The notes: a model not told the origin generated them from the sequence alone. Numbered from the stretch's first letter, positions 1-7,448 are shown. The stretch: DNA of 12,395 nt from Oscillospiraceae bacterium (GCA_017381835.1 JAFOBK010000223.1:1-12395); one strand, 5' to 3'. Made by a program: numbers and translations.

Positions 1-290
1 GATTTGATCCGCAAATTCGTTGCCCAGATTGTTCCGGAGGGCAAAACCAATTTCCAGTGGCATCTGAATCTCGACGGCAACCAAACAACCCATGTGGGAA
101 TGACCGTGGAAGGTCGAAAGAATAAGGCCGTTGTTTCTTTCGCAGCGGAGGGGACTTGCTCCCCTCTTGCCTTCGGCGCGGTTATAGAGTATCCAACCCT
201 ATGCCGCGCGGCTGCGGATAAAAATGCCTACCTGTCTGCAATGCAGGACAGGCTGCAATCAAGGGCTAATTCGGAAAACCCATATAAATT
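1..290 (+). pseudogene. possible remnant or 3' end of a recombinase-like gene, plus hairpins
   Basis: The frame starting at base 1 is open at the window edge. Its first ~45 codons read like the C-terminal beta segment of a large serine recombinase (IRKFVAQIV followed by FQWHLNL). This is a weak family impression and not a motif-level identification. The frame has no stop, and runs on through the terminator and promoter at 291-353 into the MFS gene, so a normal gene end is missing here. After about base 145 the sequence looks non-coding. It contains a 7-bp hairpin (arms 148-154 and 160-166) and a longer imperfect hairpin (outer arms CCTGTC 231-236 and GACAGG 247-252, with TGCA repeats inside). 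It could be a degenerate gene end, or simply an intergenic stretch with an accidentally open frame. Confidence 0.3.
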
Positions 291-319
291 ACCGCCCCTC
301 GAAAGAGGGGCGGTTTTTT
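291..319 (+). terminator. intrinsic terminator upstream of the MFS gene
   Basis: A perfect 10-bp stem (ACCGCCCCTC 291-300, GAGGGGCGGT 305-314) with a GAAA tetraloop is followed by a T run (314-319). It ends whatever transcript comes from the left edge and isolates the MFS promoter that begins a few bases downstream. Confidence 0.9.
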
Positions 320-324
320 GCTGT

Positions 325-353
325 TTGCAATCTATTTGTCGCTGTGCTATACT
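325..353 (+). promoter_or_regulatory. sigma-A type promoter of the MFS gene
   Basis: A -35 box TTGCAA (325-330) and a -10 box TATACT (348-353) are separated by 17 bp, with an extended -10 TGC at 345-347. Transcription would start near 360, giving a leader of about 34 nt before the ATG at 394. The promoter lies directly after the terminator, so the MFS gene is probably a monocistronic unit. Confidence 0.7.
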
Positions 354-393
354 GAATGCGTTCGTGCTTATTTATCCTCACAGGAGCATTCTT

Positions 394-1647
394 ATGAAAC
401 AGCTGATTACCCAATACGGTGGGTTAAAACGAGAAATCTATATTTTGTTTATTGGCAAGCTGGTCACGGCGATGGGTTCTTTCGTGTGGCCCATGCTGAC
501 CTTTTTCCTGACCACAAAGCTGGGACTTTCCGACGGTACGGCTACCTTGATGATTGCTACCGCATCCGTTTTGTCTTTTCCCGCTGCGCTTTTAGGCGGT
601 AAACTGGCGGACCGATTCAGCCGCAAGTCGATTATCGTGATCTTTGACTGCGTCACAGTGAGCCTTTATCTGCTGGCGGCAATTTTGCCTCTTACGATGT
701 TTACGGCAGTGCTCTTGTTTGTGGCAGGTTTGTTTCAGACCATTGAGTCTCCGGCTTATGATGCGCTGAATGCGGACTATTCTACCTCCGCGCAACGGGA
801 AAAGGCCTACTCTTTGTCTTATTTGGGCTTTAACCTGGGCTATATTGTGGGCGCCAGCGTGGCAGGCATTCTGTTTGAAAACTTCATTCGGCTGGCTTTC
901 TGCATCAATGGCCTGGCAATTTTTGTGTCTACGGTGCTCATCATCTTCTTCGTCCATAAGAAGAATGCCATTGTGGAGGATGCGCAGAGCCTGAACGAAA
1001 GCTATAGCGAGTATGAACAGCCGGTGGATGAAAAACTCTCGGTGATTACGGTGCTGCGGCAGCGGCCGGTGCTGATCGGTATGCTGCTGATTGGCTGCCT
1101 GGCGTCCATGCCTTCCAGTCTTATGGGTGTCTTGCTGCCCCTGCAGCTGAAAGAAACTATGGGACAGGCCGGTGCGACCTTATTTGGCTACTTAAATTCT
1201 TTGAACGGCTTTGTGGTGATTGTATTTACTCCCATTCTCACCGTTCTTTTGAAGAAAATTACGGAAATTCCCAAATCCATCATTGGATTGCTGTTGTTCC
1301 TGTTGGGAAATCTTTTCTTCTCCATGGGAACGGTTGCTTCCATGCTGTTTGTGGGCATGTTTATCTTCACCCTGGGCGAGGTTGTTGAGGTGTTGGGACA
1401 TAACCCCTATGCCTCCCGCCGGGTTCCCGCTTCTCATAGAGGTCGGGTAGGCGGTATTTCCAGCGTGGTGTATTCCCTGTTCTCCTCTTTGACCCAGTAT
1501 CTGATCAGCTTCCTGCTGATTGCCACGAACAGTAATTACCCCCTTCTTTGGATGATTTTTATTGTTTGCGGTTTGGTGGGTGCGGTGCTGTATGGCTTTA
1601 TGTATGGCCCCGACAAACGAATATTCCCGAAACTCTATGAGAAATAA
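394..1647 (+). CDS. MFS transporter, probable drug or metabolite exporter
   Basis: This is a 417-residue integral membrane protein of the major facilitator superfamily, most like 12-helix proton antiporters of the DHA1 (multidrug) type. The hydrophobic pattern fits about 12 membrane helices with a charged central loop near residues 190-220. The family signature between helices 2 and 3 is visible as GGKLADRFSRK at about residues 68-78. The start is set at ATG 394 because AGGAG (382-386) precedes it at good spacing. The frame is open further upstream, but that extension crosses a terminator and promoter. The gene converges on the propeller gene with a shared terminator. Its substrate cannot be read from sequence, and nothing ties it to the sugar cluster. 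Confidence 0.88.
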   Translation: MKQLITQYGGLKREIYILFIGKLVTAMGSFVWPMLTFFLTTKLGLSDGTATLMIATASVLSFPAALLGGKLADRFSRKSIIVIFDCVTVSLYLLAAILPLTMFTAVLLFVAGLFQTIESPAYDALNADYSTSAQREKAYSLSYLGFNLGYIVGASVAGILFENFIRLAFCINGLAIFVSTVLIIFFVHKKNAIVEDAQSLNESYSEYEQPVDEKLSVITVLRQRPVLIGMLLIGCLASMPSSLMGVLLPLQLKETMGQAGATLFGYLNSLNGFVVIVFTPILTVLLKKITEIPKSIIGLLLFLLGNLFFSMGTVASMLFVGMFIFTLGEVVEVLGHNPYASRRVPASHRGRVGGISSVVYSLFSSLTQYLISFLLIATNSNYPLLWMIFIVCGLVGAVLYGFMYGPDKRIFPKLYEK

Positions 1648-1678
1648 AAAACCGCTCCTCTTTGAGGAGCGGTTTTTG
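1645..1678. terminator. bidirectional terminator between convergent genes
   Basis: A 10-bp perfect stem (ACCGCTCCTC 1651-1660, GAGGAGCGGT 1664-1673) with a TTT loop is flanked by an A run on the left (1646-1651) and a T run on the right (1673-1677). It can therefore act on both strands, ending the MFS transcript rightwards and the propeller transcript leftwards. Confidence 0.9.
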
Positions 1679-3655
1679 TTATTCGGCCAGATCGTAGATT
1701 ACCACAGTGCCCAGACGCTCGGTGGCGCCGATGGCCAGTTTTTTGCCGTCGGGGCTGACGGCGCAGGTGGTTACATAGGTGCAGTAGAACACATCATCGA
1801 TGGATTCGCCGTAACCCTGCCCCATATTGCCCAGGAACCGCAGTCCCCGCTTGCTGTCCCAGCGGAACAGAAGAGCGATATCCATCTCATCACCGGCAAC
1901 ACCGTAAACAGTACCGTCGGGTGCGGCACTGAGGCAATGGATGGGGCCGTTGACGGATACTGTACCCAAACTGTACATGTCCTCACCGTTCCACAGAGCC
2001 AACATGCCGTCAGGAGTACCGATCATCTGCCGACCGTCGGGGAGTTCCGCCACAGCGGAGGGCTTTGCCAGATACTGGCGGCCGGGCTGCCAGGGCAGAT
2101 TATCAAATTCAGGCAGCTTGCCGGTAGGGATTGCATCGGTATAGGGCTCCAGGGAGGTCAGTTTGCTGCCTGTGACGGTGAAGGAATAGTAGCTGCTGTC
2201 ACCGCAGATACCCCAAAGCGTGTCATTGTCCTTCCATTCCAGATACTTGACGGCGCTTTCGGGGATGTTGGCAGGAGCCAAAGCTCTCCAAAGCAGAATG
2301 GGGTGACCATCTACCGGCAGCTGCACATTGGTGGGATTCTCACCCATAATATGCTCCTGCCCTTGAATCTCCAAAGCGGATGCAATGTATTCCGGTGCCT
2401 CGGGGTCATAGTAGCGATCTTCCAGCATGGGGCCGGGTTCATACATATGCTTCCGGAACACCTTCAGATCGATGCCGGTTAGTTCGGGTCCGTCCAGGGA
2501 GTGGTTGGAGCCGGTCACATAGAGAATATCATCCTTGGTGATGACCGCTTCGCTGTTCCAGCCGCAGGCGCGCTGGGGCGTACCGATGATGCCCAGATGC
2601 TCCGGTTTGCCGCCCCGGGCGATATCCCAGCGGTACAAAGAGGCGGGGATGCCATGTTCCAGGTTTTCCTCGTAGTTGTTGAGACTGGTGACCACATACC
2701 AAAGGACACCTTCTGAGTCAAAGTCCATGCCGAAAATACAGTTGCGGTTTTCGTCGAAGCTGTAACGGTCGGTGGTCAGGTAGGGACCCATGTCCTGGAA
2801 GGTATCGGTGTCCGTATCGAAGGCAATCAGATTTTTGCTGTACATGGCGGACATGTAGAGTCTTCCGTCAGGACCGGTGCGGGCAATGGCCAGGTTATTA
2901 TAGAAGGTATGATACTCAAAGGGTTCGTGCTTGAACTGATAGTTCAGATCCTGAATCTCCAGGGTATCCGTGCGGATCCGGTATACATGGCCGGTGCGGG
3001 AGGCGGAGTAGATATGGCCGTCCTTACCCAGCACCAGACGGAAGGAGTAGGTTTCGGAGACCTTGCCCAGGTCAATTACCTGCCGGTCATCCAGGCTGAA
3101 ACGGTATAGGTGTCCTCTCAGGAAACCCAGGAAAAACAGGGCATTGTGGGCAGGCTCATAGAGGGCGCCGTAAATGGACTCGTGAGGCACGGGAATGCCC
3201 AGATTCTCGGCCTTGCCGGTTTTGGGATCGTAGACCAGAATATTACCGCCGGCAAAACTGTCCCAGGGATGGTGATAGTAGGCGATGGGCATCCAGGTGG
3301 GATGGCGGGGGCTCTTGTCGGTGGTATGGGTGGTCATAATGAGGCGGCCGTCGGGCATAAAGCAGATAGAGGAGTGGAATTTGCTGGCCCGGATGGCTCG
3401 GTCCTGGGGCAGGATCACATCCTCTACCCGGAAATGCTCCTGCACTTCTTCTGTAGCGTAGTCATAGGAACACAGCCGAACATAACCGGCAGTGGCAATC
3501 TCAGTGGCCAGGCCATAGTAGAGCTTGCCGTCGGGGCCTGCATTGGAGTCCCAAATAGCGTTGTGCGTGTGACGCAGGGGATAGCGGTACTGCCGGACAC
3601 CGGATTGGTTAATCAGCCGATGATCCTGTCTGCCATGTAAAACATAGGTCGTCAT
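1679..3655 (-). CDS. large cytoplasmic beta-propeller protein of unknown function
   Basis: The 658-residue protein is rich in blade-like repeats with a D/E-G turn and a following beta strand: PDGKLYYG (41-48), PDGRLIMT (101-108), KDGHIYSA (211-218), PDGRLYMS (262-269), SEGVLWYV (314-321), and further PDG turns near the C-terminus. This is typical of WD40/SMP-30/lyase-like beta-propellers, and the length could hold two propellers. There is no signal peptide or membrane helix, so it should be cytoplasmic. His-rich patches (HTHN near 29-32, YYHHP near 126-130, FEYHTFYNN near 246-254) could form a metal site, as in propeller lyases, but this is inference. The ATG at 3655 is chosen because AGGAGGG (3661-3667) sits 5-6 nt before it. 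A GTG two codons upstream would lie directly against that site. It is transcribed divergently from the regulator and shares an upstream motif with the ABC operon. Confidence 0.8.
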   Translation of the reverse strand: MTTYVLHGRQDHRLINQSGVRQYRYPLRHTHNAIWDSNAGPDGKLYYGLATEIATAGYVRLCSYDYATEEVQEHFRVEDVILPQDRAIRASKFHSSICFMPDGRLIMTTHTTDKSPRHPTWMPIAYYHHPWDSFAGGNILVYDPKTGKAENLGIPVPHESIYGALYEPAHNALFFLGFLRGHLYRFSLDDRQVIDLGKVSETYSFRLVLGKDGHIYSASRTGHVYRIRTDTLEIQDLNYQFKHEPFEYHTFYNNLAIARTGPDGRLYMSAMYSKNLIAFDTDTDTFQDMGPYLTTDRYSFDENRNCIFGMDFDSEGVLWYVVTSLNNYEENLEHGIPASLYRWDIARGGKPEHLGIIGTPQRACGWNSEAVITKDDILYVTGSNHSLDGPELTGIDLKVFRKHMYEPGPMLEDRYYDPEAPEYIASALEIQGQEHIMGENPTNVQLPVDGHPILLWRALAPANIPESAVKYLEWKDNDTLWGICGDSSYYSFTVTGSKLTSLEPYTDAIPTGKLPEFDNLPWQPGRQYLAKPSAVAELPDGRQMIGTPDGMLALWNGEDMYSLGTVSVNGPIHCLSAAPDGTVYGVAGDEMDIALLFRWDSKRGLRFLGNMGQGYGESIDDVFYCTYVTTCAVSPDGKKLAIGATERLGTVVIYDLAE

Positions 3656-3690
3656 AAGCACCCTCCTGTTGAAATCCTCGCCGAAAAACG

Positions 3691-3709
3691 GAAAGGTAAT
3701 ATGATATGA
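3691..3709 (-). promoter_or_regulatory. candidate operator, copy 1 (propeller leader)
   Basis: Read on the minus strand this is TCATATCATATTACCTTTC, identical over 19 nt to 4746-4764 upstream of the ABC operon and in the same orientation relative to the downstream gene. It lies about 24 nt before the propeller ribosome binding site and downstream of the predicted start of transcription. It contains a direct repeat ATGAT-ATGAT. Assignment to the neighbouring GntR protein is inference. Confidence 0.55.
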
Positions 3710-3772
3710 TGAGCGTTCTCACGTTAACACGGGATTTGTTTGCAGTTTCTGTCACTTTCTGTGCTTGCTGAA

Positions 3773-3802
3773 ATTATATGGTAAATAAGGTTTTGCTGTC
3801 AA
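3773..3802 (-). promoter_or_regulatory. consensus sigma-A promoter of the propeller gene
   Basis: On the minus strand, perfect TTGACA (complement of 3797-3802) and perfect TATAAT (complement of 3773-3778) are separated by 18 bp. Transcription should start near 3766, leaving a leader of about 110 nt that contains the candidate operator at 3691-3709. Confidence 0.75.
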
Positions 3803-3858
3803 TTTGTTTTGGAATGGAAAAATGCACGAAGTTTTGACGCTTAATTTGGCGAAAAAAT

Positions 3859-3872
3859 GGTTATAACCTTTC
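3859..3872 (+). promoter_or_regulatory. candidate operator, copy 3 (upstream of gntR)
   Basis: The perfect 10-bp palindrome GGTTATAACC (3859-3868) is followed by TTTC, giving TATAACCTTTC at 3862-3872. This matches the core TATTACCTTTC of the other two copies at 10 of 11 positions. Its place upstream of the regulator gene would fit autoregulation. The half-sites GGT/ACC resemble those bound by FCD-type GntR proteins. Confidence 0.4.
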
Positions 3873-4033
3873 GTGAAATTCGAACAAAAAAACCAACTTG
3901 GATTTTTAGAATTGTGAGAAATATACAAACGGGGGGATTTTTTAGTTGACGGAGGGGATGGGAACTTTTATTATAAAGATGTACTTTGCAAGATATGCAG
4001 TTAGAATATGCAAGCCTGGAGGGCGGTTCCGGC

Positions 4034-4729
4034 GTGGATTACTTACCCAAGAAGAATCAGATGACAAAGTGCGACTATGTGGTGGAACAGCTGAAGGAGA
4101 GCATCATTTCCGGCGAGTTTAAGTCGGGAGATCAGCTTCCCCCGGAAGGCGCATTGTGCGAAAAGTTTGGCGTCAGCCGCATCACCGTGCGGGAAGCCCT
4201 GAAGAAACTGAATATGATGGGCCTGGTGGAGATTAAGCAGGGTAAAGGAACCTTCGTTAAAACGGTGGATTTGGGACTGTTCATGAAGCCGCTGTTCCAG
4301 CTGATCGATTTTGAAGAGATCGATGTAGAGGCTATCTACACCGCCAGAGAGTATATTGAAGGGGGCACCGCTTACCTGGCTGCCACTGTCCGGTCAGACT
4401 TTGAACTGGCTGTACTGAAAAATATTCTGCAGAGTATTCGCCAGTGCATTGCCGAGCAGGATGTGGCAAAGCTTTATGAATTTGATAAAGCCTTCCATTC
4501 GGAAATCGCCAAGGCGGCTCACAATCCGATTCTGCTGTCGATTCTGCAGCCTTTGGAGGAGATCGATACCGCCTGCGTCAAGCGGTTCGATAAGTACCTG
4601 ACAACTTTGGAAAACTGCTATAAAGAGCATTACGATATTTACAAGGCAATTGAAGATAAGGATCCTGAGGCAGCCCGGCAGGCTATGATCCAGCATGCCA
4701 GAAATTCCAAGGCTGTTTTGCTGGGGTAA
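4034..4729 (+). CDS. GntR family transcriptional regulator, FCD (FadR-type) subfamily
   Basis: The protein has an N-terminal winged helix-turn-helix (about residues 13-75: LKESIISGEFKSGDQLPPE, then VSRITVREALKKL and a GKGTFV wing) and a C-terminal all-helical FCD ligand-binding domain. The likely metal and ligand positions are Asp151, His155, His199 and His221. FCD members usually sense sugar acids, amino acids or other small carboxylates, sometimes sialic acid. I place the start at GTG 4034 because GGAGGG (4018-4023) precedes it and the resulting 231 residues match the family. TTG 3986, ATG 3995 and ATG 4061 are alternatives in the same frame, none with a good ribosome site. The gene lies 96 bp upstream of the ABC operon, which with the shared motif suggests local control by an imported compound or its product. 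Confidence 0.88.
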   Translation: MDYLPKKNQMTKCDYVVEQLKESIISGEFKSGDQLPPEGALCEKFGVSRITVREALKKLNMMGLVEIKQGKGTFVKTVDLGLFMKPLFQLIDFEEIDVEAIYTAREYIEGGTAYLAATVRSDFELAVLKNILQSIRQCIAEQDVAKLYEFDKAFHSEIAKAAHNPILLSILQPLEEIDTACVKRFDKYLTTLENCYKEHYDIYKAIEDKDPEAARQAMIQHARNSKAVLLG

Positions 4730-4745
4730 TTTGTAAGAAGACTTG

Positions 4746-4764
4746 TCATATCATATTACCTTTC
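4746..4764 (+). promoter_or_regulatory. candidate operator, copy 2 (ABC operon)
   Basis: TCATATCATATTACCTTTC is identical to the minus-strand copy at 3691-3709. It overlaps a possible -35 element TTGTCA (4743-4748), so a bound regulator would compete with RNA polymerase. No convincing -10 follows at standard spacing, so the promoter itself is uncertain. Confidence 0.55.
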
Positions 4765-4778
4765 AATATCCGTATTTT

Positions 4779-4793
4779 ACACAAGGTTTGTGT
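4779..4793 (+). repeat. short perfect inverted repeat in the ABC operon leader
   Basis: ACACAA (4779-4784) and TTGTGT (4788-4793) are separated by GGT. The repeat lies between the candidate operator and the ribosome binding site of the solute-binding protein gene. It could be a second protein-binding site or a small 5' RNA hairpin; no T run follows, so it is not a terminator. Confidence 0.4.
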
Positions 4794-4825
4794 GGAATAA
4801 AAATTCAAAAAAGGAGTATCGAAAA

Positions 4826-5863
4826 ATGAAAAAGATCATCGCATTGGTGCTGGCACTGGTCATGGCTCTGGGCCTGATCGCATGCGCACCCAAGCAGGAA
4901 GCAGCTCCCGAGGCAGCTCCCGAAGCAGCTCCCGCTGTAACCAGTGAGGAAACTTACTACTACATTGCTCCTCTGGCAAGCCTGGAGTACTGGCTGGCTC
5001 ACCGTGCCGGTCTGGAAGACGCTTGTGCAAAGCTGGGCGTAACCGCTAAGTTCGTCGGTGACGACGGCCTGGATGTTGACGCAATGTGCGCCGTTATCGA
5101 GACCGCTATCAACGACCCCAACTGTGCAGGTATCGTTATGCAGGCTAACTTCGCTGACGCATACGAGCCCTACGTCAAGCAGGCTAAGGAAAAGGGCATC
5201 GCAGTTTGCTACCAGACTGTTGACGGCGTTGCAGGTTCCGAGCGTCTGTGCTTCCTGGGCACTGACTATGTTGCATACGGCAAGATCATGATGCAGCAGG
5301 CAGCTGAAGCTACCGGCGGCAAGGGTGCAGTTATCGTTTCCAACGCACTGAGCGCAGGCTCCGCAGCAGTTGAAGACGTTATGACCGGTATCCGTGCAGA
5401 AGTTGAGAACTGGCCCGACATGAAGATCGTTGCTGAGATCGACGACCAGTCCGACGCAGCTGTTGCAGCTACCAAGATCGGCGCAGCTCTGCTGGCTAAC
5501 CCCGACACCACCGTCGTTATCGGCGGCCAGTCCACCTCCGCTATCGGCGCTGTTACCGCTATCAAGGAAGCAGGCCTGTCCGATTCCGTTTCCGTTATCT
5601 CCATCGACCGTGACGCAGCTACTCTGGAATACATCCAGTCCGGCGACATCTACTCCACCGTTGCTGGTAAGCAGTACACTGAGGTTTACTACGGTGTTCA
5701 CTTCTGCTACGACTATCGTCATGGCGCAAAGAACGCATTCTCCGCTGACGACGCAGCAGCAGGCATGGTTATTGCACCTTCCTTCGTTGATACCGGTGCT
5801 CTGATCATCAACGCAGCTAACGTTGAGAAGTTCGTTGGTTTCTCCTACGCTGACCGCGGATAA
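4826..5863 (+). CDS. sugar ABC transporter substrate-binding lipoprotein (CUT2 type)
   Basis: This is a 345-residue extracytoplasmic binding protein for a monosaccharide-like ligand. A lipoprotein signal peptide (KK, hydrophobic core, lipobox LIAC with Cys20 as the lipidated residue) is followed by an Ala/Pro/Glu linker made of three EAAP units. After that comes a type-1 periplasmic binding fold (Peripla_BP_4-like): an opening strand YYYIAPL, then YWLAHRAGLEDACAKLGV, VIETAINDPNCAGIVMQ and VVIGGQSTSAIGAVTAIKEAG. Start ATG 4826 is supported by AAGGAG at 4811-4816. Codon choice is strongly skewed to CTG, GCT, GCA, GTT and ATC, more than in its neighbours, which suggests high expression. A hairpin terminator follows before the ATPase gene, a common way to make more binding protein than transporter. 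The ligand is not readable from sequence; context favours an amino sugar or sugar derivative. Confidence 0.9.
   Translation: MKKIIALVLALVMALGLIACAPKQEAAPEAAPEAAPAVTSEETYYYIAPLASLEYWLAHRAGLEDACAKLGVTAKFVGDDGLDVDAMCAVIETAINDPNCAGIVMQANFADAYEPYVKQAKEKGIAVCYQTVDGVAGSERLCFLGTDYVAYGKIMMQQAAEATGGKGAVIVSNALSAGSAAVEDVMTGIRAEVENWPDMKIVAEIDDQSDAAVAATKIGAALLANPDTTVVIGGQSTSAIGAVTAIKEAGLSDSVSVISIDRDAATLEYIQSGDIYSTVAGKQYTEVYYGVHFCYDYRHGAKNAFSADDAAAGMVIAPSFVDTGALIINAANVEKFVGFSYADRG
4898..4933 (+). repeat. 12-bp unit repeated three times in the lipoprotein linker
   Basis: Three tandem copies of GA(A/G)GCAGCTCCC encode EAAP-EAAP-EAAP just after the lipidated cysteine. It is a flexible spacer, and its length could vary between strains by slippage. 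Confidence 0.85.
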
Positions 5864-5875
5864 TTCGCTATTCCC

Positions 5876-5912
5876 ACCGGAGGCGCCGTCTACGGTGCCT
5901 CCGGTATTTTTT
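5876..5912 (+). terminator. intra-operon terminator or attenuator after the binding-protein gene
   Basis: Arms at 5876-5889 and 5892-5905 pair with one G-U wobble, leaving a tight 4-nt loop (TCTA) once the top pair opens. ATTTTTT (5906-5912) follows. It sits between the binding-protein gene and the ATPase ribosome site, so some transcripts should stop here while read-through makes the rest of the operon. Confidence 0.8.
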
Positions 5913-5929
5913 AAAAAGGAGGAAGAATT

Positions 5930-7426
5930 GTGGAAGATTTTGTACTTCAGTTGAAGAATATTACAAAAGAATTCCCCGGCGTCAGAGCGCTGAACAAAAT
6001 GCAGTTTGATCTGCGCAGAGGCAGTATCCATGCGCTGATCGGCGAAAACGGTGCCGGTAAATCCACACTGATGAAGGTTCTTTCCGGTATTTATACGCCG
6101 GAGGCCGGTACCATTATTTTGGATGGCCAGGAAGTGAAGATGCACAGCCCCCAGGATGCGGAAGCCAAGGGCGTCAGCATCGTTCACCAGGAACTGGCGG
6201 TTTTTGGTACAACTACCGTTAGTGAAAATGTTTTTACAACCAATCCGCCCAAGAATAAGCTGGGCATGATTGACTATAAGAAGATGCACAGGGAAGTCCG
6301 TGAACTGCTGGATACTTACGGCTTTACGGATGTGGATGAAACTGCTACGCTGCGTAACTTAAGCGTGGGCCGTCAGCAGCTGATTGAGATTTTGCGTGCA
6401 GTTAAGAAGAACGCGAAGGTTCTGATTCTGGATGAGCCTACCTCTGCGCTGACTGAGCAGGAAACCGATGTTCTGTTTCAGATTATGCGCACCTTGAATG
6501 ATGAAGGTGTATCCATTATTTATATTTCCCACCGCTTGGAGGAAATTTTCCAGATCTGTGATACCGTTACCATCATGCGTGACGGCTGCTATATTACAAC
6601 GCTGGATGTAAAGAATACCTGCAAAGATGAATTGGTCACTCACATGGTTGGCCGCGATGTCGTCTATCAGTACGGCGCCGGTACCAGTAAGATCGGCGAT
6701 GAGCTGCTCCGGCTGGAAAACCTGTCTTATAAAAAGGAAGTTAAAAATGTTAATCTGACCCTGCACCGGGGTGAGGTTTTGGGCCTTGCCGGTTTGGAAG
6801 GCGCAGGCCGCACAGAACTGATGGAGCTGATCTACGGTGTGAAGCGGCCCGATGGCGGTAAGATGTACCTGGAAGGCAAGGAAGTTGTCATCCATTCTCC
6901 CGGTGACGCAAAGGCCCACGGCATTGCTTATCTGACCAAGGATAGAAAGAGTCAGGGCCTGTTCCTGCGTAAATCCATCACGGAGAATGTCCTGGCAGCT
7001 AACTTGGATCGCTTCAGCAAGAAGGGCATCGTGCAGCCCCAGGGCGCCCGGAAGGATGCAGAGGACTATAAGGAAAAGTTCGAGATCAAGACCCCCGATG
7101 TGGACAAGCTGGTTTCTCAGCTGTCCGGCGGTAACCAGCAGAAGGTGCTGCTGTCTATGTGGATCAGCCGGAATCCTCAGCTGCTGCTGATCGATGAGCC
7201 TACCCGCGGTATCGACGTAGGTACCAAGGAAACCATCCACAGACTGATCCGTCAGTTCGCCAAGGAGGGCATGGGTGTTATCATCGTATCCTCCGATATG
7301 CCCGAGCTGATGGGAGCTTCCGACCGGATTGTTGCTATGTATGAAGGCGAGATCTCCGGTGAGCTGGCACTGAACGAGATCACGGAACAGCGCATTATGG
7401 CCCTGACTTCCGGCATGAAGATTTGA
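5930..7426 (+). CDS. sugar ABC transporter ATPase, two nucleotide-binding domains (RbsA/MglA type)
   Basis: The 498-residue cytoplasmic ATPase drives a CUT2 sugar importer. Two ABC domains lie in tandem. Domain 1 has Walker A GENGAGKST (38-46), signature LSVGRQQ (144-150), Walker B VLILDEPT (164-171) and H-loop His201. Domain 2 has a degenerate Walker A GLEGAGRTE (288-296), a full signature LSGGNQQK (398-405), Walker B LLLIDEPT (418-425) and SSD (454-456) where the H-loop His would be. This asymmetry is normal for RbsA-type proteins, in which one ATP site is degenerate. The start is GTG 5930, with AAAGGAGG at 5915-5922 placed 7 nt before it. The permease gene follows after 22 bp. Confidence 0.95.
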   Translation: MEDFVLQLKNITKEFPGVRALNKMQFDLRRGSIHALIGENGAGKSTLMKVLSGIYTPEAGTIILDGQEVKMHSPQDAEAKGVSIVHQELAVFGTTTVSENVFTTNPPKNKLGMIDYKKMHREVRELLDTYGFTDVDETATLRNLSVGRQQLIEILRAVKKNAKVLILDEPTSALTEQETDVLFQIMRTLNDEGVSIIYISHRLEEIFQICDTVTIMRDGCYITTLDVKNTCKDELVTHMVGRDVVYQYGAGTSKIGDELLRLENLSYKKEVKNVNLTLHRGEVLGLAGLEGAGRTELMELIYGVKRPDGGKMYLEGKEVVIHSPGDAKAHGIAYLTKDRKSQGLFLRKSITENVLAANLDRFSKKGIVQPQGARKDAEDYKEKFEIKTPDVDKLVSQLSGGNQQKVLLSMWISRNPQLLLIDEPTRGIDVGTKETIHRLIRQFAKEGMGVIIVSSDMPELMGASDRIVAMYEGEISGELALNEITEQRIMALTSGMKI

Positions 7427-7448
7427 TACAAAGGAGTGCAGATTCATT

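Larger units (their letters stand above)
3656..4033. other. divergent intergenic regulatory region between the propeller and gntR genes
   Basis: This A+T-rich stretch of about 380 bp carries the propeller ribosome binding site (3661-3667), the 19-nt shared motif (3691-3709), a consensus minus-strand promoter (3773-3802), and the palindrome GGTTATAACC (3859-3868) that overlaps a third motif core. A weak plus-strand promoter for the regulator gene may lie at TTGACG 3946-3951 with TTATAA 3971-3976, but its 19-bp spacing is long, so I hold that loosely. I see no other gene here. Confidence 0.6.

Noticed and set aside
4..393. N-terminal extension of the MFS transporter
   Set aside because: It would have to be translated across an intrinsic terminator and a near-consensus promoter. 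ATG 394 has its own AGGAG site and begins just before the first membrane helix.
1562..2482. 306-codon plus-strand frame overlapping the propeller gene
   Set aside because: It is antisense to well-formed propeller repeats, starts inside the MFS gene, and has no family features.
3986..4033. TTG start for the GntR regulator
   Set aside because: There is no ribosome binding site before TTG 3986, and the extra residues lie outside the family's usual N-terminus. GTG 4034 has GGAGGG upstream.
4805..6289. 494-codon open frame on the minus strand opposite the binding-protein and ATPase genes
   Set aside because: It is the mirror of strongly biased codons in the plus-strand genes. Its Cys/Val/Asn-rich, low-complexity translation matches no family, and the plus strand has clear motifs.
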